Positions 52,770-62,460 are shown, counted from the first letter of the stretch. The stretch: DNA of 64,000 nucleotides from Guyparkeria sp. WRN-7 (GCF_001641825.1 NZ_LRFH01000014.1:248001-312000); one strand, 5' to 3'. A program made the numbers and translations. The notes: a model not told the origin generated them from the letters alone.

Positions 52770-53337
52770 CGCCCGGCTCCGGCATCGCGACGATGCGGTG
52801 GCAGCCGGTCGCCAGCAGCTCCGAGTCGTGGCTGACCAGCAGCAGGCTTCGTCCGATGGGTCGCTCGCGAAGCAGGCGTTGCAGGGTGGCTCGTGAGGCG
52901 CTGTCGAGGTTGTTGCTGGGCTCGTCGAGCAGGATCAGGTCGGCCGGTGCCGTCAGGCCGGCCCAGACGCGAAGCAGCTGGCGTTGGCCGCCGCTGAGGG
53001 TGTCGAGGCGCTGGCCGAGCCAGCCGGCCAGCGGCGCGGGTGGGTTCGGATCGGCATCGGCAAGCTCGAGAAAATCGCGGCCACTGACCGGCAGGTCGCG
53101 GTCCGGCCGGGGAGACTGCTCGACCAGGCGCAGGCGTGTGCCGGCCGCCAACTGGCAGTGACCGGCGAGAATCGGTGCCCGCCCGGTGATCGCTGCCAGC
53201 AAGGTGGACTTCCCAGTCCCATTTGCCCCGGTCAGGGCGACGGCCTCACCGGCATCCACGCACAGCGATATCGGGCCAATACGCGGTTCGCGCCGGCCCG
53301 GCGGTGCCGTGATCACCTCTTGCAATGACAGCAGCAC
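52762..53337 (-). CDS. znuC: Zinc ABC transporter ATPase ZnuC
   Basis: This compact ATPase of 191 residues has Walker A GANGTGKST, signature LSGGQRQL, Walker B LILLDEPSNNLD and a switch His in LLVSHDSE. The start is GTG 53337, overlapping the znuA stop by one base. It lacks the C-terminal extension found in E. coli ZnuC (251 residues). The upstream continuation of the frame is antisense-like and unrelated. Confidence 0.85.
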   Translation of the reverse strand: MLLSLQEVITAPPGRREPRIGPISLCVDAGEAVALTGANGTGKSTLLAAITGRAPILAGHCQLAAGTRLRLVEQSPRPDRDLPVSGRDFLELADADPNPPAPLAGWLGQRLDTLSGGQRQLLRVWAGLTAPADLILLDEPSNNLDSASRATLQRLLRERPIGRSLLLVSHDSELLATGCHRIVAMPEPGDG

Positions 53338-54212
53338 TACTGCCCCGCCGCGAGGGCGTCGACCCAGCCGTCGATCATCTCGATCCAGGCAGTCAGCGTG
53401 GGCGCTTGCGGTTCGGTGTAGTGCTGTTCGACCGGCCAGCCGAGGGCCTCGGCCAGCTTGCGCGGTCCCCGTTCGGGGTAGTACGGCGCGTGAATGATCA
53501 CCCCGTCCCGGCCCTCGAGCGACTCGGCCAGCTCCTGGATGTGCCGCGCCGTCGGCGGTACGCCCGGCACCGGTTCCAGGTAGCCCAGCGTGGGCAGGTC
53601 CAGCCAGTCCATGAGGTAACGGGTATCCGCGTGGTGGAAGACGGCGCCGGGGGCGTCGGCCGTGCGTGCCTGCCAGTCGCTCAGCCGTGCCTCGATACGC
53701 GTGATCGCCTGCGTGGCGTTCGCCTGATAGTCGGCTGCGCCGGCCGGGTCGAGTTTGCCCAGCCGCTGGGCCAGTGCCGGCAGCAGTGCCTGCATGGCCC
53801 GCGGATCGAGGTTGAAGTGCGGGTTGCCCGTGTCGTGAACGTGTCCGGTGCCGGTCCCGCCCACGTCGAGCAGGTCGACATGTCCGGCGGCTTCGAAGTA
53901 CCCGGGCTGGCCCGGCTGGATTGCCGGGTTGGCGGCTCGCTTGACCGCCGCCGGCAGCCAGCCGGCCTCGAGTTCGGCGCCGACGGCGACGACCAGGTCG
54001 GCGCGGCGCAGGTCGCGCATCATCGAGGGCTTTGCCTGCAGGAAGTGGGCATCGCGGTCGGGCGGGGCGAGCACGGCGAGATCGATGCGCTCGCCGCCGA
54101 CGGCCGAGGCCATCGCGCCCATGGTGTAGGTGGTCGCCACCACGCGCAGGTCCGCCGCGTATCCGGTTGCCGGTAGCAGTGCGGCCAGCAGGATCAGCAG
54201 TCGTTTCAGCAT
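53337..54212 (-). CDS. znuA: Zinc-binding periplasmic protein ZnuA-like
   Basis: This 291-residue protein has a signal peptide (cleaved near Ala20) and a cluster A-I metal-binding fold: VVATTYTMGAMASAVGG, His56 in RDAHFLQAKPSMM, GNPHFNLDPRAM and VFHHADTRYL. The His/Asp-rich loop of E. coli ZnuA is reduced to GTGHVHDTGNPH. The gene starts 11 bases after the porin, so both belong to the same Zur-controlled operon. Confidence 0.88.
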   Translation of the reverse strand: MLKRLLILLAALLPATGYAADLRVVATTYTMGAMASAVGGERIDLAVLAPPDRDAHFLQAKPSMMRDLRRADLVVAVGAELEAGWLPAAVKRAANPAIQPGQPGYFEAAGHVDLLDVGGTGTGHVHDTGNPHFNLDPRAMQALLPALAQRLGKLDPAGAADYQANATQAITRIEARLSDWQARTADAPGAVFHHADTRYLMDWLDLPTLGYLEPVPGVPPTARHIQELAESLEGRDGVIIHAPYYPERGPRKLAEALGWPVEQHYTEPQAPTLTAWIEMIDGWVDALAAGQ

Positions 54213-54223
54213 GGTGTTGTTCC

Positions 54224-55507
54224 TCAGAAGCTGTGCGCCCCGTGGGCGCCAAGGCTGATCTGGTATTGCAGGTAGAACTGGGTGTAGTCCTCGCGATGGT
54301 CGCCGAAGGCCCCTTCTACCTGCGCGACCTGGGCGCGTATGCGGCTGGTCTCGCTGAGGTGCCAGGTCGCTGCAGCGGTCCAGCGTTGGCTCTCCTCGAA
54401 GTCGGCGTCGACCGCCGCTCGCGGGCCGCGCTTCTCGTTGGTAAAGCCGACCGCATCGTAGCGCAGACCCAGCTCCCAACGGGGCGCGATGCCGTAGGTG
54501 GCCTGGACGTAGAGGCCGTCCTCCCGGAAGTCGCGCGCCTCGCCGATCACGCCGGGGGTGCTCGCGTGATGGGCGACCTCGAGGTCCTTCTTGACCCACA
54601 GGTATTCGCCCGACACGCGCCAGTCGCCCTGGCCGTAGGCCTGTCCGGAGTCGTACTTGTAGACCGCGTCGATGCCGTAGAGGCGGGCGTCGCCGTCGAG
54701 CGCGTGCTCTTCCGGCTCGCCGTGGTCATGCATTTCCTGGTGGCTGCGGAAGAAGGCGGCCGATGCGCCGAGCTGCAGGGCGTGATCGTAGCCGAGATCC
54801 GGCGACCACTTGGCGAAGGCCGTCCACAGCCGGGGGGCCTTGTCGCGCTCCGGCAGGTCATCGCCGTGCTCGGCTTCGGTGCCGAGGCGCTCGTTGTCGT
54901 CACCCTGGAAGGCCTCGATGCCGAACAGGGTGTAATGGTCCCAGGCGGGCAGCCACGTCAGCTGCAGGCCGGTGTCCGCGAGACCATGGATGCCGAGCAG
55001 GGTACGGTAGGCGATGTTCTGATCGACGAAGTCCCAGCTGTGGGGGTGCTTTTCGTTGTGATAGCCGATGCCCGAATAGAATTTGCCCGCCTTGACCCGC
55101 AGGCCGGCCGGCAGGCCGGTGCTGGCGACATAGGCCTCTTCCACCGTGATGTCGCCTTCGTCGGAGATGGCGATATTCAGTCGCGCGTCGAAGAGTGCGT
55201 CGATGCCCCCGGTGACGACCGCCTCGGTGTGACGCAGGTTGAAGCCCTGTTCCAGGCCATGCTCGTGAACGGCGTGATCATCCTCTTCCTCGTGACCATG
55301 GGCGGCGAAGATGCCGGCGGTCTCGCCGAGCATCGCATCGCCGCTGCCGTCGATGCTGTCGTCGTAATAGACACCGTCGAGAATGACGGAGAACTGCGGG
55401 TCCAGCGGTAGCGGCGTCTCTTCGGCGATAGCCGGCGCGGCGCCTGCGAGGGTTGCCGCACTCATCAGGGCGGACAGCAGGAGTCGTTCGGGGTGGCGGT
55501 TTCTCAT
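54224..55507 (-). CDS. Putative zinc-regulated outer membrane porin
   Basis: This 427-residue protein has a signal peptide (cleavage near residue 28) and alternating beta strands ending in a C-terminal Phe, as in outer membrane porins. A His-rich loop, AHGHEEEDDHAVHEHG (69-84), and HEKH-like and MHDHGEPEEH sequences suggest metal binding at the surface. There is no TonB box that I recognise and the size is small for a TonB receptor. A Zur box lies 50 bases upstream and znuA follows at once, so it is probably the outer membrane step of zinc uptake. Confidence 0.75.
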   Translation of the reverse strand: MRNRHPERLLLSALMSAATLAGAAPAIAEETPLPLDPQFSVILDGVYYDDSIDGSGDAMLGETAGIFAAHGHEEEDDHAVHEHGLEQGFNLRHTEAVVTGGIDALFDARLNIAISDEGDITVEEAYVASTGLPAGLRVKAGKFYSGIGYHNEKHPHSWDFVDQNIAYRTLLGIHGLADTGLQLTWLPAWDHYTLFGIEAFQGDDNERLGTEAEHGDDLPERDKAPRLWTAFAKWSPDLGYDHALQLGASAAFFRSHQEMHDHGEPEEHALDGDARLYGIDAVYKYDSGQAYGQGDWRVSGEYLWVKKDLEVAHHASTPGVIGEARDFREDGLYVQATYGIAPRWELGLRYDAVGFTNEKRGPRAAVDADFEESQRWTAAATWHLSETSRIRAQVAQVEGAFGDHREDYTQFYLQYQISLGAHGAHSF

Positions 55508-55558
55508 GGCATGCGATCTTGCAAAGGTGAATCGGAGGCGAATATCAAAAGTCCCGAT

Positions 55559-55573
55559 TGTTATAACATAACA
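55559..55573 (-). promoter_or_regulatory. Zur box
   Basis: TGTTATAACATAACA is a perfect dyad (TGTTAT-AAC-ATAACA) and matches the gammaproteobacterial Zur consensus core TGTTATANTATAACA. It is 52 bases before the porin start and should make the porin-znuACB operon respond to zinc. Confidence 0.85.
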
Positions 55574-55663
55574 CTCGCTGCCCGGTAAGGTCTGTCATGG
55601 GACTGAAGTGTGTGACCGATACGTTGCCCTGCTCTCCTGACCGGCTTCGCGACTCTCGCCATA

Positions 55664-55705
55664 AAAAAGGCCGCGCGACCGGGATTCGGTCAGCGCGGCC
55701 TTTTT
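55664..55705. terminator. Terminator downstream of gpmI
   Basis: AAAAAGGCCGCGC with GACC (55664-55680) pairs with GGTC and GCGCGGCCTTTTT (55687-55705), with a small mismatch. The T tract on the minus strand shows that it serves gpmI. It also works in the other direction. Confidence 0.85.
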
Positions 55706-55728
55706 GTGCCCGGCATCCGGGCGGCAAC

Positions 55729-57264
55729 TCAGGTGCTGGGCTTGTCCAGCAGCAGCGAGCGCTTCATCTTCTTCGGCAGCGGCAGGCCCATCAGCTCGAG
55801 CACGGTTGCCGCGATGTTGGCGATCCCGCCCCCATTACGCAGGCGCACCGGTGTCTTGTCGATGACGATGCAGGGCACCGGATAGACCGTGTGCTGGGTG
55901 TGCGGATCGCCGGTGACCGGATCGACCATCTCGTCGCAGTTGCCGTGGTCGGCGGTGAGGATGATCGAGTAGCCCTGTTCGCTGGCGGCATCCACCAGGC
56001 GGCCGACCTCGAGATCGACTGTCTCCATGGCCTTGATCACCGAATCACGCACGGCGGTGTGGCCGACCATGTCGCCGTTGGCGAAGTTGACCAGCACGAA
56101 GCCGTACTGGTCGGCGCGGACGGCGTCGATCGCGGCGTCCGCCACCTCGCGGGCACTCATTTCCGGCTGCAGGTCGTAGGTGGCGACCTTCGGCGAGGGC
56201 ACCATCACACGATCCTCGCCGGCAAAGGTCTCCTCCTTGCCGCCGTTGAAGAAGAACGTCACGTGAGCGTACTTCTCCGTCTCCGCACAGTGGAACTGCT
56301 TGATGCCCGCCTGGCTGATCGCCTCGGCCAGCACGTTCTTCGGTCGCTCCGGCGGGAAGCCGATCGGCGAGAGGAAGCGCGGATCGTACTCGGTCAGGCA
56401 GGTAACCACGATCGGCTGGTAGTCGCCGCGGTCGAAGCCGGAGAACTCCGCCTGGCCGAGCGCTTCGGTCAGCTGGCGCGGCCGGTCGTTGCGGAAATTG
56501 AAGAAGATCATCGCGTCGTCGGCGGTGAGCGGCTCGAAGCCGTCGAGCACGGCCGGGCGGATGAACTCGTCGTGCTGCTCGGCCTCGTAGGAGGCGGCCA
56601 GCGCTTCGCGCGCGTCCTTGAAACGCGGGCCGTCGCCGCGCACGATCGCGTTGAAGGCCTCCTCGGTGCGCTCCCAGCGCTGGTCGCGGTCCATGGCGTA
56701 GTAGCGGCCGCTGATCGTGGCGATCGCGCCGTTGGCATCCGCGAGCTTGGGTTCGATCTGCTCGAGGTAGGTCTGTGCCGACTTGGGCGCGGTGTCGCGG
56801 CCGTCGGTGATCATGTGTACCAGCGGCCGGGCGCCGATCTTCTTCGCCATCTTGATCAGCGCCAGCAGGTGGCGGACGTGGCTATGCACGCCGCCGTCGG
56901 AGACCAGACCGATCAGGTGGATCGGGCGGTCACGGTCGGCGGCCTTCTGCATGGCCTGGGTCAGGGCCGCGTTCTCGTAGAAGCTGCCGTCCTTGATCGC
57001 ATCGTCGATCCGCACCAGGTCCTGGCGGTTGATCGCGCCGCTGCCCAGTGTCAGGTGGCCCACCTCGGAGTTGCCCATCTGGCCGTCCGGCAGGCCGCAG
57101 GCGCGGCCCGAGGCCTCGATCACGGTGTGCGGATTGCTGGCGAACAGCTCGTCGAGGCGTGGCGTCTCGGCGAGGCTGACGGCGTTGTTCTTGCGGCTCG
57201 GGTTGACGCCGACACCGTCCATGATGACGAGCAGGACGGGGCGTCGCGGGGCGATGTTGGACAT
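55729..57264 (-). CDS. gpmI: 2,3-bisphosphoglycerate-independent phosphoglycerate mutase
   Basis: GpmI interconverts 3- and 2-phosphoglycerate with two manganese ions. The 511 residues fit the family. The catalytic Ser66 is in MGNSEVGHL; further motifs are VSDGGVHSH, HMITDGRDTAPKS and TADHGNCDEM. The N-terminal motif is DGVG rather than the common DGWG. The start is ATG 57264 behind GAGGG; a TATAAC (57288-57283 on the minus strand) is a possible -10 box. Confidence 0.96.
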   Translation of the reverse strand: MSNIAPRRPVLLVIMDGVGVNPSRKNNAVSLAETPRLDELFASNPHTVIEASGRACGLPDGQMGNSEVGHLTLGSGAINRQDLVRIDDAIKDGSFYENAALTQAMQKAADRDRPIHLIGLVSDGGVHSHVRHLLALIKMAKKIGARPLVHMITDGRDTAPKSAQTYLEQIEPKLADANGAIATISGRYYAMDRDQRWERTEEAFNAIVRGDGPRFKDAREALAASYEAEQHDEFIRPAVLDGFEPLTADDAMIFFNFRNDRPRQLTEALGQAEFSGFDRGDYQPIVVTCLTEYDPRFLSPIGFPPERPKNVLAEAISQAGIKQFHCAETEKYAHVTFFFNGGKEETFAGEDRVMVPSPKVATYDLQPEMSAREVADAAIDAVRADQYGFVLVNFANGDMVGHTAVRDSVIKAMETVDLEVGRLVDAASEQGYSIILTADHGNCDEMVDPVTGDPHTQHTVYPVPCIVIDKTPVRLRNGGGIANIAATVLELMGLPLPKKMKRSLLLDKPST

Positions 57265-57435
57265 GGCGTTGTATTCCCTCAGGTTATACGTATTGACGAA
57301 CACCTGAACGAATCGGGTGGCGCGTGGCCTCCGGCCGGCACGCGACGGGCAGCGTGCCATCCGATTCATTCGGGGGTTCCTGGCGCCGCACCCTCCACGT
57401 GCGTGCGGCGGCGTGACGAGCCGTTTGGCCCGGGA

Positions 57436-58515
57436 TCATTTCCGTCCCGGGCGCTCCTGGTCGGTCTCGTCGTCTTCCGGCGGCTTGCCCGGCCGGTCTT
57501 CGCTCGCGGTCGTGTCCGTATCCTGGTCGGCCGCGGAGCGCTCCCGGGCGTCTTCGTCCCGGTCTGTGGTTTCGTCGAGCGACTGCTGTTCGCGCTCGAT
57601 CTCGTCGAAGGCGCGATCGAAGTCGAAGTCCTCGTCCTTCTCGGTCTCTGCCTGACGAGGAGCACTCGCCGCACTGCCGCCACCGCTGGTGCCTGAAGGC
57701 GTGCCGCCGCCCGGACCGCTGCCGTCCGGGTCCGGATCGTCGTCGGAAGGCAGGACCGGGCCGCCCTGGCGCTTGAGCAGGATGCGACCGATCACGATCC
57801 CCAGTTCGTAGAGGAACCAGACCGGGATCGCCATCATGAACTGCGACAGGATGTCCGGCGGGGTGAAAATCGCCCCGAGGATGAATGCCACCAGGATCGC
57901 GTAGCGACGTTTCTCGGCCAGCTGGTCGGGGGTGACCACGCCGATCAGGATCAGCAGGACCGTCGCCACCGGCACTTCGAAGACGAAGCCGAAGGCGAAG
58001 AACATCGTGATGGTGAAACTGAGGTACTCGTTGATGTCCGGCGCGAAGTTGACCTCGGCCGGACCCACCCCGGCGAGAAAGCCGAACACCACCGGGAATA
58101 CCGCGAAGTAGGCGAATGCCGCGCCCACGTAGAACAGCACCGTGCTGGAGAACACCAGCGGCACGACCATCTTGCGCTCGTGCTGGTAGAGCCCGGGCGC
58201 GATGAACGCCCACAGCTGGTAGAGCAGGAAGGGGATCGCCAGGAACAGGGCAGTAAAGCCGGCGAGCTTGAGCGGGATGAAGAAGGTCGAGGCGACCTGT
58301 ACCGCGATCATGGCGGTGTCTTCGGGCAGGAAGCGCGACAGCGGCTCGGAGAGGAAGCGGAACAGTTCGTTGCGGAACGGGAACAGTGCCAAGAACAGCA
58401 CGAACACCACGCCGACCGACTTGATCAGCCGGTTGCGCAGTTCGACCAGGTGCGAGACGAAGCCGGCCAGGCCGGACGGTTCGTCAGTTGTCGCGTCCGC
58501 GTTCCTTTGGTTCAT
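57436..58515 (-). CDS. tatC: Sec-independent translocase subunit TatC with a long acidic tail
   Basis: TatC is the receptor for twin-arginine signal peptides. The first 250 residues are a normal TatC with six helices, HLVELRNRLI at the N-terminus and FGFVFEVPVA in the middle. Residues 250-359 are an extra, mostly Asp/Glu/Gly/Ser tail with DDDPDPDG, EKDEDFDFDRAFDEIE and DRDEDARERSAADQD. Most TatC proteins end soon after the last helix. tatC overlaps tatB by 32 bases. Confidence 0.94.
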   Translation of the reverse strand: MNQRNADATTDEPSGLAGFVSHLVELRNRLIKSVGVVFVLFLALFPFRNELFRFLSEPLSRFLPEDTAMIAVQVASTFFIPLKLAGFTALFLAIPFLLYQLWAFIAPGLYQHERKMVVPLVFSSTVLFYVGAAFAYFAVFPVVFGFLAGVGPAEVNFAPDINEYLSFTITMFFAFGFVFEVPVATVLLILIGVVTPDQLAEKRRYAILVAFILGAIFTPPDILSQFMMAIPVWFLYELGIVIGRILLKRQGGPVLPSDDDPDPDGSGPGGGTPSGTSGGGSAASAPRQAETEKDEDFDFDRAFDEIEREQQSLDETTDRDEDARERSAADQDTDTTASEDRPGKPPEDDETDQERPGRK

Positions 58516-59056
58516 CTTGACCTTTCGTCGTCGATTCCTGGGTCGGGGCCGGTTCGGCCGGGGTGTCGGGCTCAGGTTCGGGCTCGGGCGCGGCGAACGG
58601 GCGCTGGAAGCTCTCGCCGGTCTCCGATTCCAGCCGGCTCAGTTCGTCCTCGAAGTCGTCTTCAACGCCCGGGGCGCGACCGCTCTCGTCGAGTGCCGCA
58701 AGCCGTGTGGCCGAGTCCTGCCGAGACTTCTCGGCGGAGGCCGAGTCGCGCATGGTCTGCTCGGCGTCCGACAGGGCACCCTGCACCGACTTCTCGGTGT
58801 CGGAGAGGTCGTGGCGCGTTTCCTCGACCATGGCGCGCAGCTTGGAGATCTCGGACTCCTGCGAGTTCAGCAGTTGCTTCATGTCCTGCATGTTGAACTC
58901 GCTGTCCATCTCCGCCTTGGCGTTGGCGACGAACTTGCGGACCTTGTAGGTCCACTCGCCTGCCTTGCGCGCCACGCCCGGCAGGCGCTCCGGTCCGATG
59001 ACCAGGAGCGCCACCACCAGGATCAGGAAGACTTCCCAGAAGCTGAAACCGAACAC
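58484..59056 (-). CDS. tatB: Sec-independent translocase subunit TatB
   Basis: TatB forms the receptor complex with TatC. The 190 residues have a short membrane helix (FGFSFWEVFLILVVALLVIG), the hinge motif GPERLP, an amphipathic helix and a long coiled, charged tail that ends in Pro/Glu repeats. tatA precedes it by 23 bases. The 32-base overlap with tatC supports coupled translation. Confidence 0.95.
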   Translation of the reverse strand: MFGFSFWEVFLILVVALLVIGPERLPGVARKAGEWTYKVRKFVANAKAEMDSEFNMQDMKQLLNSQESEISKLRAMVEETRHDLSDTEKSVQGALSDAEQTMRDSASAEKSRQDSATRLAALDESGRAPGVEDDFEDELSRLESETGESFQRPFAAPEPEPEPDTPAEPAPTQESTTKGQDEPKERGRDN

Positions 59057-59079
59057 GGATCAATCCCGACCGGCGCGGA

Positions 59080-59370
59080 TCAGCTGCCCTTGCGCTCGGA
59101 AGACTTCTCGGCGGTCTTTTCCTTGCCGGCCTCGATCGTCTCGCTTTCGATCACCCGGTTGGCGTCGGGCTTCTCGCCCTCCTTGTGCTCCAGGTTCTCG
59201 GCGCGCTTCTGCTCTTCCTCGTCCTTCTCGGACTCTTCCTTCACGGCCGACTTGAAGCCCTTGATGGCGCTGCCAAGGTCGGTGCCGAGATTCTTGAGGC
59301 GCTTGGTGCCGAAGAGAAGCAGCACGATGGCGAGAATGATCAGCCAGTGCCAAATGCTAAAAGTACCCAT
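59080..59370 (-). CDS. tatA: Sec-independent translocase subunit TatA
   Basis: TatA makes the transport pore. The 96-residue protein has the N-terminal helix [17 protein letters not shown], the [20 protein letters not shown] motif and a charged C-terminal tail. The ATG at 59370 is preceded by GGAGA. It follows hisE by 26 bases, the usual his-tat order in this group. Confidence 0.95.
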   Translation of the reverse strand: MGTFSIWHWLIILAIVLLLFGTKRLKNLGTDLGSAIKGFKSAVKEESEKDEEEQKRAENLEHKEGEKPDANRVIESETIEAGKEKTAEKSSERKGS

Positions 59371-59396
59371 GATCGCGATCTCCTACTGGTATCCAG

Positions 59397-59747
59397 TCAA
59401 TCTTGTGTGCGCCGCGCCTTTTCTTCAAGGCCCGACAGTCCGAAACGGCGGTCGAGCTCCGCGAGCACGTCCGCCGGGGTTTGGTTGGCGTCGGCCAGCA
59501 GTACCAGGCTGTGGAACCACAGGTCGGCCATCTCGTTGATCAGTTCGTCGGGGTCGTCGCCCACCGCGGCGAGCGCGACCTCGACCCCTTCCTCGCCCAC
59601 CTTCTGGGCGATCTTGGCGCGGCCCTTTTTGTATAGGCTGGCCACGTAGGAGCTGCCGGCATCGGCGCCCTTGCGCTCCTCGAGCAGGGCGGCCAGCCGT
59701 TCGAGCACCTCGCTCGACGAAGCGGAAGGGTTGTCAGCCGTTGCCAT
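59397..59747 (-). CDS. hisE: Phosphoribosyl-ATP pyrophosphatase HisE
   Basis: HisE removes pyrophosphate from phosphoribosyl-ATP in the second step of histidine synthesis. The 116 residues contain [19 protein letters not shown] and [19 protein letters not shown], the metal-binding helices. HisE and HisI are separate here rather than fused as in E. coli. The gene overlaps hisI by 14 bases. Confidence 0.96.
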   Translation of the reverse strand: MATADNPSASSSEVLERLAALLEERKGADAGSSYVASLYKKGRAKIAQKVGEEGVEVALAAVGDDPDELINEMADLWFHSLVLLADANQTPADVLAELDRRFGLSGLEEKARRTQD

Positions 59748-60159
59748 AGATCGCTCCCGGGGATTTCTTCACCTCGTCGGCCACCTGCCAGCGGCCGTCC
59801 TGGAGGCGACGGTAGAAGCAGGACTCCCGTCCCGTATGACAGGCGATGCCGCCGGCCTGTTCGATCGACAACAGCAGCACGTCGCCGTCACAGTCAAGCC
59901 GCATCTCGCGCACCTTCTGCGTGTGGCCGCTCTGCTCGCCCTTGTGCCAGAGCTTCTGGCGCGAGCGGGAGAAGTACACCGCCTCGCCCAGCTCGACGGT
60001 CTTCGCCACCGCTTCGCGGTTCATCCAGGCGAACATCAGCACCCGGCCGGTGTCGGCGTCCTGGGCAATCGCGGGCACCAGGCCGTCGGCGTCGAAGGCG
60101 ATGGCCTCGATCCAGTCGGCAGCGCGGTTTTCCGGAAAAGTTGCCTTGGAGTCGGTCAC
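59734..60159 (-). CDS. hisI: Phosphoribosyl-AMP cyclohydrolase HisI
   Basis: HisI opens the purine ring of phosphoribosyl-AMP using zinc. The 141 residues from GTG 60159 contain [43 protein letters not shown] and the Cys-His site [14 protein letters not shown]. The start is not certain: there is no ATG at the right place, and the GTG lacks a strong ribosome binding site. It follows hisF by 91 bases. Confidence 0.93.
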   Translation of the reverse strand: MTDSKATFPENRAADWIEAIAFDADGLVPAIAQDADTGRVLMFAWMNREAVAKTVELGEAVYFSRSRQKLWHKGEQSGHTQKVREMRLDCDGDVLLLSIEQAGGIACHTGRESCFYRRLQDGRWQVADEVKKSPGAIYGNG

Positions 60160-60250
60160 TTGGATGTCGTCGTGCAGCGGTGGGCGGGCGGCGCCGGAGT
60201 ATATCAGGGATGCGGGTAAAACCGTCAGCGGCCCGAAAGGGCTGGCCCGG

Positions 60251-61024
60251 TCAGTCCCGCACCTCGATCCCGGCCTTGGCCATGACCGTCTTGGCCTCAT
60301 GAATGCTGTAGGTGCCGAAGTGGAAGATGCTTGCGGCAAGCACCGCATCGGCATGGCCCTGGGTGATGCCGTCGACCAGATGGTCGAGGTTGCCGACGCC
60401 ACCGGAGGCGATCACCGGGATCGGTACGGCATCGCTGATGGTGCGCGTGAGTTCGAGGTCGAAGCCCTGCTGCATGCCGTCGCGATCCATGCTGGTCACC
60501 AGCAGCTCGCCGGCGCCCAGGTCGGCCATGTACTTGGCCCACTTGATCGCATCCAGCCCGGTCGGGTTGCGCCCTCCATGGGTGAATATCTCCCAGCGCG
60601 GCGGCTCGTCCTCGCCGGAGACCCGACGGGCGTCGATCGCCACCACGATGCACTGCGAGCCGACCGCATCGCTCATCTCCTTGATGCGCTCGGGGTGGTG
60701 CACCGCCGCGGTGTTGATCGAGACCTTGTCGGCGCCGGCGTGCAGCAGGCGGCGCACGTCGGCCAGCGTGCGGATGCCGCCCCCGACGGTCAGCGGGATG
60801 AACACCTCGGCGGCCACGGCCTCGACCACGTGCTGCATGGTCTCGCGCCCCTCGTGGGAGGCGGAGATGTCGAGGAAGGTCAGCTCGTCGGCGCCGGCCT
60901 GGTTGTAGCGGCGCGCCGCCTCGACCGGGTCGCCGGCGTCACGCAGGCCTTCGAACTGCACGCCCTTGACCACGCGGCCCTCGGCCACGTCCAGACAGGG
61001 GATGATGCGCTTGGCAAGCCCCAT
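60251..61024 (-). CDS. hisF: Imidazole glycerol phosphate synthase subunit HisF
   Basis: HisF is the cyclase half of IGP synthase and uses ammonia channelled from HisH. The 257-residue TIM barrel starts [20 protein letters not shown] with the catalytic Asp11-equivalent; the second catalytic Asp is in [14 protein letters not shown]. Three bases separate it from hisA. Confidence 0.97.
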   Translation of the reverse strand: MGLAKRIIPCLDVAEGRVVKGVQFEGLRDAGDPVEAARRYNQAGADELTFLDISASHEGRETMQHVVEAVAAEVFIPLTVGGGIRTLADVRRLLHAGADKVSINTAAVHHPERIKEMSDAVGSQCIVVAIDARRVSGEDEPPRWEIFTHGGRNPTGLDAIKWAKYMADLGAGELLVTSMDRDGMQQGFDLELTRTISDAVPIPVIASGGVGNLDHLVDGITQGHADAVLAASIFHFGTYSIHEAKTVMAKAGIEVRD

Positions 61025-61027
61025 GAC

Positions 61028-61783
61028 TTATTCGGAGAACGGCGGGATGCCCGCGCGGTCGTCGATGCGCTTCTGCGCTTCCTGGAGGTCGATGGTGCCC
61101 TCGTAGAGCGCCCGGCCGATGATCGCGCCGGAAACGCCGTCGTCGGCCGCGTCGATCAGGCGATCGATGTCGTTCATGTCGGTCACCCCACCCGAGGCGA
61201 TCACCGGCACGCGTACCGAGGTGGCCAGCTTGCGGGTTGCCTCGATGTTCGCGCCCTGCATCATGCCGTCACGGGAGATGTCGGTGAACACGATCGCGGC
61301 CACGCCGTCCTGCTCGAAGCGCTGCGCCATGTCGTAGACATCGTGGTGCGACAGCTTCGACCAGCCGTCGATGGCGACCTTGTCGTCGCGCGCGTCGAGG
61401 CCGACGATGATGTGTCCCGGAAAGGCGAGGCAGACGTCCTCGACGAAGTGCGGTTCGGAGACAGCCTTGGTGCCGATGATCACGAACTCGACGCCCAGTT
61501 CGAGGTACTGCTCGATGGTCGCCTCGTCACGGATGCCGCCGCCGACCTGGATCGGCAGGTCCGGGTAGGCCTCACAGATGGCCTTGATGACCTCGCGGTT
61601 TTTGGGGCTGCCGGCGAAGGCGCCGTCCAGGTCCACCAGGTGGAGGCGGCGCGCGCCGGCCTCCACCCAGCGGCCGGCCACGGCGACCGGGTCCTCGGAA
61701 AAGACGGTGTCGTCCTCCATGCGGCCCTGGCGCAGGCGCACGCATTTGCCTTCCTTCAGATCGATGGCGGGAATCAGGAGCAT
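61028..61783 (-). CDS. hisA: ProFAR isomerase HisA
   Basis: HisA isomerises ProFAR to PRFAR. The 251-residue TIM barrel starts [20 protein letters not shown] with the catalytic Asp8, and the second catalytic Asp lies in [14 protein letters not shown]. It is a standard HisA, in the conserved hisB-hisH-hisA-hisF order. Confidence 0.97.
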   Translation of the reverse strand: MLLIPAIDLKEGKCVRLRQGRMEDDTVFSEDPVAVAGRWVEAGARRLHLVDLDGAFAGSPKNREVIKAICEAYPDLPIQVGGGIRDEATIEQYLELGVEFVIIGTKAVSEPHFVEDVCLAFPGHIIVGLDARDDKVAIDGWSKLSHHDVYDMAQRFEQDGVAAIVFTDISRDGMMQGANIEATRKLATSVRVPVIASGGVTDMNDIDRLIDAADDGVSGAIIGRALYEGTIDLQEAQKRIDDRAGIPPFSE

Positions 61784-61827
61784 GGTTCAGGCGTCCTCGA
61801 TACGCGTCTGTCGTGTTGCGGTGGCGG

Positions 61828-62460
61828 TCAGGACCAGGGTCCGGACCAGCGGGTGAAATTGGCCAGAAGCCGGAGGCCGTCGTCGGCGCTCTTCTCCGGG
61901 TGTGCCTGGATGGCGAATACGTACTTGTCCGCGAGCGCAGCGGCGTAGGTCAGGCCGTAGTCGGCCGTCGCGACCTGCTGTGCCGGATTGTCGAGGTCGC
62001 AGTAGTAGCTGTGCACGAAGTAGAAGCGGGCGTCCTGGCGGATGCCGTCGAGCAGCGGGTGGTCTTGGGTCTGGTGCAGCTGGTTCCAGCCCATCTGCGG
62101 CACCTTGAGGTGCTCGCCGGTCGGGCGGAAGCGTTTCACCTGGCCCGGAAACCAGCCCATCAGGTCGACGCCGTCGTTCTCCTCGGATCGATCGAGCAGT
62201 ACCTGCATGCCCATGCAGATGCCGAGAAACGGCCGGGTTCGTGCCGCTTCGCGCAAGGCCTCGGGCAGGTTGCGCTCGCGCAGCGCGCTCATGCACTGCG
62301 CCGCCGCGCCCTGACCGGGGAAGACCACCTTCTCCGATTCGAGAATGACCTCGGGGGCGTCGGTCAGCACCACGTGTGCGCCGTCCGGGGCGACGTGCTC
62401 GATGGCCTTGACCACCGAGCGCAGGTTGCCCATCCCGTAATCGACGACCGCAATCTGCAT
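61828..62460 (-). CDS. hisH: Imidazole glycerol phosphate synthase glutaminase HisH
   Basis: HisH supplies ammonia from glutamine to HisF. The 210 residues contain the class I glutamine amidotransferase nucleophile in FLGICMGMQVLL and the His/Glu pair in FAIQAHPEKS. VVDYGMGNLRSVVKAIEH opens the protein. Its start overlaps the hisB stop by one base. Confidence 0.97.
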   Translation of the reverse strand: MQIAVVDYGMGNLRSVVKAIEHVAPDGAHVVLTDAPEVILESEKVVFPGQGAAAQCMSALRERNLPEALREAARTRPFLGICMGMQVLLDRSEENDGVDLMGWFPGQVKRFRPTGEHLKVPQMGWNQLHQTQDHPLLDGIRQDARFYFVHSYYCDLDNPAQQVATADYGLTYAAALADKYVFAIQAHPEKSADDGLRLLANFTRWSGPWS

